This document shows, in pieces, positions 62,318 to 64,000 of a stretch of DNA of 64,000 bases (positions are counted from its first letter, which is position 1; every line of letters starts with the position of its first letter). A program made the translations under genes and the position numbers. The notes under the pieces are model-generated. The model saw only the letters and a program-made list of their open reading frames with translations, searched no databases and was not told where the DNA came from. This DNA is from Rhodothermales bacterium (lineage in GTDB: Bacteria; Bacteroidota; Rhodothermia; Rhodothermales; VXPQ01). Location of the stretch: contig OX638293.1 of NCBI GenBank assembly GCA_951812335.1, positions 2,246,731 through 2,310,730 on the forward strand, given 5' to 3'.

Positions 62318-62761
62318 ATGCTGGCAAACATGACGGCAAACGGAACGATTCAGGAACGCGCCCACGACATCGTGGAAGAATTCGGGCTGTTCGACGACTG
62401 GATGGGGAAATACGAATACCTCATCGAAATAGGGCAGGCCCTGTCTCCTCTCGATAGTCGGTACAAAACGAAAGCCTACCGGATTCACGGCTGCCAGGCC
62501 CAGGTATGGATCCGTCCGGAGATGAAAAACGGACTGGTCTTTTACGAAGGCGACAGCGATGCGCTCATTACGAAGGGTCTCGTGGCGTTGCTTGTCCGTG
62601 TACTGTCGGGTCAACCCCCACAGGAGATCGTCGAAGCCGATCTCGAGTTTCTCGACCGGATTGGCATGAAGGATCATCTGTCGTCCACACGCAGAAACGG
62701 CCTCGCTTCCATGGTCAAGCAACTCAAGCTCTTTGCGCTGGCGCACACGGGAAGCGCATAA
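62318..62761 (+). CDS. sufE: sulfur acceptor SufE
   Basis: 147 residues from the ATG at 62318 (a second ATG at 62330). 'IVEEFGLFDDWMGKYEYLIE', 'GQALSPLD' and 'YRIHGCQAQVWI' with the acceptor Cys at residue 59 are characteristic. 'ISKGLVALLVRVLSGQPP' form appears as 'ITKGLVALLVRVLSGQPPQE'. SufE takes the persulfide from SufS and delivers it to SufB. Ten bp after sufS. Confidence 0.96.
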   Translation: MLANMTANGTIQERAHDIVEEFGLFDDWMGKYEYLIEIGQALSPLDSRYKTKAYRIHGCQAQVWIRPEMKNGLVFYEGDSDALITKGLVALLVRVLSGQPPQEIVEADLEFLDRIGMKDHLSSTRRNGLASMVKQLKLFALAHTGSA

Positions 62762-62843
62762 AAAAACGCAACCGGGCGCGATACCACCGGGTAAACGAAA
62801 AAGGAATACAGGGCCACAACGGTAATTACCCACTGGCGGACCT

Positions 62844-63170
62844 ATGGAAGAAACCACATCCACTACGCAGGAAGAGCTTGAAGCGAAGGTCATCGAGGTG
62901 CTCAAGAGCATCTACGATCCAGAGATTCCAGTGAACATCTACGATCTCGGTCTCATCTACGAGATCCGGGCGAAGGAGCGGTCCGTCTTCGTCAGGATGA
63001 CCCTGACCGCACCGAATTGCCCGGTCGCCGACATTCTCCCGCAACAGGTCGAAGCTGCCATCGGCATGCTCCCGGAAGTGGACGAATCGACGGTGTTTCT
63101 GACCTTCGATCCGCCTTTCTCCCCGGACATGATGTCCGAGGAGGCGCGGCTCGAATTGGGGTTCATGTAA
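62844..63170 (+). CDS. sufT: SUF-associated MIP18/DUF59 protein SufT
   Basis: 108 residues. 'IYDPEIPVNIYDLGLIYEIR' is the DPE(I)PVNIxDLGLIY hallmark of the MIP18/PaaD group, followed by 'VRMTLTAPNCPVADILPQQV' with the conserved Cys, and 'FLTFDPPFSPDMMSEEARLE' near the end. SufT-type proteins assist Fe-S maturation. It is the last gene of the operon, 82 bp after sufE, and the dispersed repeat starts 1 bp after its stop codon. Confidence 0.93.
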   Translation: MEETTSTTQEELEAKVIEVLKSIYDPEIPVNIYDLGLIYEIRAKERSVFVRMTLTAPNCPVADILPQQVEAAIGMLPEVDESTVFLTFDPPFSPDMMSEEARLELGFM

Positions 63171-63171
63171 T

Positions 63172-63434
63172 AAAGGATACTCTGATCAAAACCGCTTCGA
63201 TCAGCGCTTCGCGTTCGTGCATATAAGGATATCATAATTGCATCGTTGAAATTAAGCGAAAAACGCTGCTAATTCGGGGCGGCGCCGGCGTGAAGCGCCC
63301 TTCGGGAGGCTGCGAGAAGCACGCTGGCTGCGTCATTCCTCATTATGTGGGGCCTGCCACATTGCTTCGTCATTCCTTGCCAGCGCACCCCTCACAGCCT
63401 CTGAACTTCGCAGACTTAATCAGAGTATCCTTAA
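63172..63434 (+). repeat. dispersed TIR repeat, copy 4 (full length, 263 bp)
   Basis: Left end AAAGGATACTCTGATCAAAA and right end TTAATCAGAGTATCCTTAAG, its inverted complement over about 17 bp. Same inner order as copy 3: CTGATC/GATCAG hairpin, GAATTCGGGGC-like centre, GAAGCGCCCTTCGGGAGGC, GTCATTCCT direct repeats around ATGTGG-GGCCTG-CCACAT. It fills the whole space from the sufT stop to the modB start. Confidence 0.92.
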
Positions 63435-63461
63435 GTGACCCCACATCTTTTGACAGGCGCC

Positions 63462-64000
63462 ATGCTCACGCTGGCCGAATGGGAAGCGGTCGGACTTTCG
63501 CTGCGCGTTGCTGCGGTGGCCGTCCTGATTACGGCGCCGATCGGGGTGGCGCTGGCGTATCTGCTTGCGCGGAACAGGTTGCCTCTGTCGTTTGTGGTGG
63601 AGAATCTCGTCCAGTTACCACTTGTGCTTCCACCCGTGGTCACGGGATGGATGCTGCTTATTCTGCTGAGCCCGGAATCGGTGTTCGGGGGCTGGCTGGA
63701 AGCAACCTTTGGTCTTCGGATCGCCTTCGGATGGTTCGGCGCCGCGGTGGCGGCAGGTATTGTCGCCTTTCCCCTGATGGTACAAACGATTCGCGTCGGA
63801 TTCGAACAGGTAGATCCTTCCTGGGAAGAGGCCGGATACGTATACGGCGGCACGCGCACGGCGGTCTTTCGTCATGTAACAGCTCCTCTTGCGGGCAGAG
63901 CCATTGCTGCGGGTATCGTGCTCGCTTTTGCCCGCGCACTGGGTGAATTCGGCGCCACGATTGTACTGGCAGGCAACATTCCGTCCGAAACGCGTACGCT
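63462..64000 (+). CDS. modB: molybdate ABC transporter permease ModB (partial, runs off the window)
   Basis: About 180 residues visible from the ATG at 63462; a GTG at 63435, at the edge of the repeat, would add 9 residues. Membrane segments 'LSLRVAAVAVLITAPIGVAL', 'FVVENLVQLPLVLPPVVTGW', 'MLLILLSPESVFGG' and 'FGAAVAAGIVAFPLMVQTIR', then the inner-membrane ABC permease EAA loop 'VDPSWEEAGYVYGGTRTAVF' and 'ALGEFGATIVLAGNIPSETR', which is characteristic of ModB. It forms the membrane channel for molybdate import with ModA and ModC, not in view. The window ends at the codon after ETRT. Confidence 0.92.
   Translation, partial: MLTLAEWEAVGLSLRVAAVAVLITAPIGVALAYLLARNRLPLSFVVENLVQLPLVLPPVVTGWMLLILLSPESVFGGWLEATFGLRIAFGWFGAAVAAGIVAFPLMVQTIRVGFEQVDPSWEEAGYVYGGTRTAVFRHVTAPLAGRAIAAGIVLAFARALGEFGATIVLAGNIPSETRT

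Noticed and set aside
63290-63430. Coding frame through the dispersed repeat ('CVIPHYVGPATLLRHSLPAHP')
   Set aside because: The same short frame appears in every copy because the DNA repeats; it lacks a start and ribosome-binding site, varies at the ends and ignores codon structure, while the hairpin explains the conservation.

Overview
The window looks like a chromosomal piece of a moderately high-GC, Gram-negative, aerobic bacterium of the Bacteroidota/Rhodothermota side (Rhodothermia-like). The pointers are paired DUF5916 outer-membrane barrels, FG-GAP/ASPIC-UnbV lipoproteins, a PVC-type haem dehydrogenase next to an SGNH protein, a relic of a TonB-type barrel C-terminus, a sufBCDSET operon, glycine-oxidase-type thiamin synthesis and etfBA. 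This placement is inference from gene content; there is no rRNA in the window.

Layout. 1-2.9 kb: end of dnaE, an overlapping class I amidotransferase and a lytic transglycosylase. 2.9-8.9 kb: dnaG-ppk1 facing away from ppgK-dapD, so polyphosphate synthesis and a polyphosphate-type glucokinase sit within a few kb. 8.9-13 kb: accessory stretch with a dispersed repeat, an IS1595-family insertion sequence, a small protein of a three-member local family, a coiled-coil membrane protein, a truncated MFS gene and a LysR regulator with a clear palindrome in its promoter region. 13-17.7 kb: a lipoprotein, a two-gene haloacid-dehalogenase-type operon, and a 1.8-kb AbiE toxin-antitoxin cassette bounded by direct repeats of the 3' half of tRNA-Arg(ACG). 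17.9-23.5 kb: thiO-thiS-thiG-[sulfatase]-thiE-thiD; the sulfatase is bracketed by copies of the thiG/thiE junction and of the thiS start. 24-28 kb: a c-haem/beta-barrel fusion plus a pentahaem cytochrome, an feoB relic and ferritin. 28-33.5 kb: divergent DUF5916 pair. 33.6-42 kb: two giant FG-GAP lipoproteins around a class I fructose-bisphosphate aldolase. 42-46 kb: decaying surface-protein relics, an LRR lipoprotein with 12 near-identical repeats, and a gutted serA. 46-50.7 kb: SGNH protein and HEAT/haem dehydrogenase. 51-54.8 kb: hemW, a small barrel protein, etfBA. 55-56.5 kb: two more members of the small-protein family and a DUF192 lipoprotein. 56.7-63.2 kb: sufA facing sufBCDSET. The window ends inside modB.

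Two threads look new. First, a TIR-bounded non-autonomous repeat (about 260 bp, plus 40-bp mini forms and partial copies; eight copies here) carries an internal hairpin with a compensatory base change and often sits directly against stop or start codons. Second, a family of roughly 100-residue basic proteins with a GR(S/R)SK(Y/F) motif has three divergent copies here, two of them preceded by nested-hairpin leaders. The many relics (feoB, serA, MFS, dienelactone hydrolase, TonB-type barrel, Ig-like domains, tRNA) indicate a genome with active mobile elements and ongoing gene loss.
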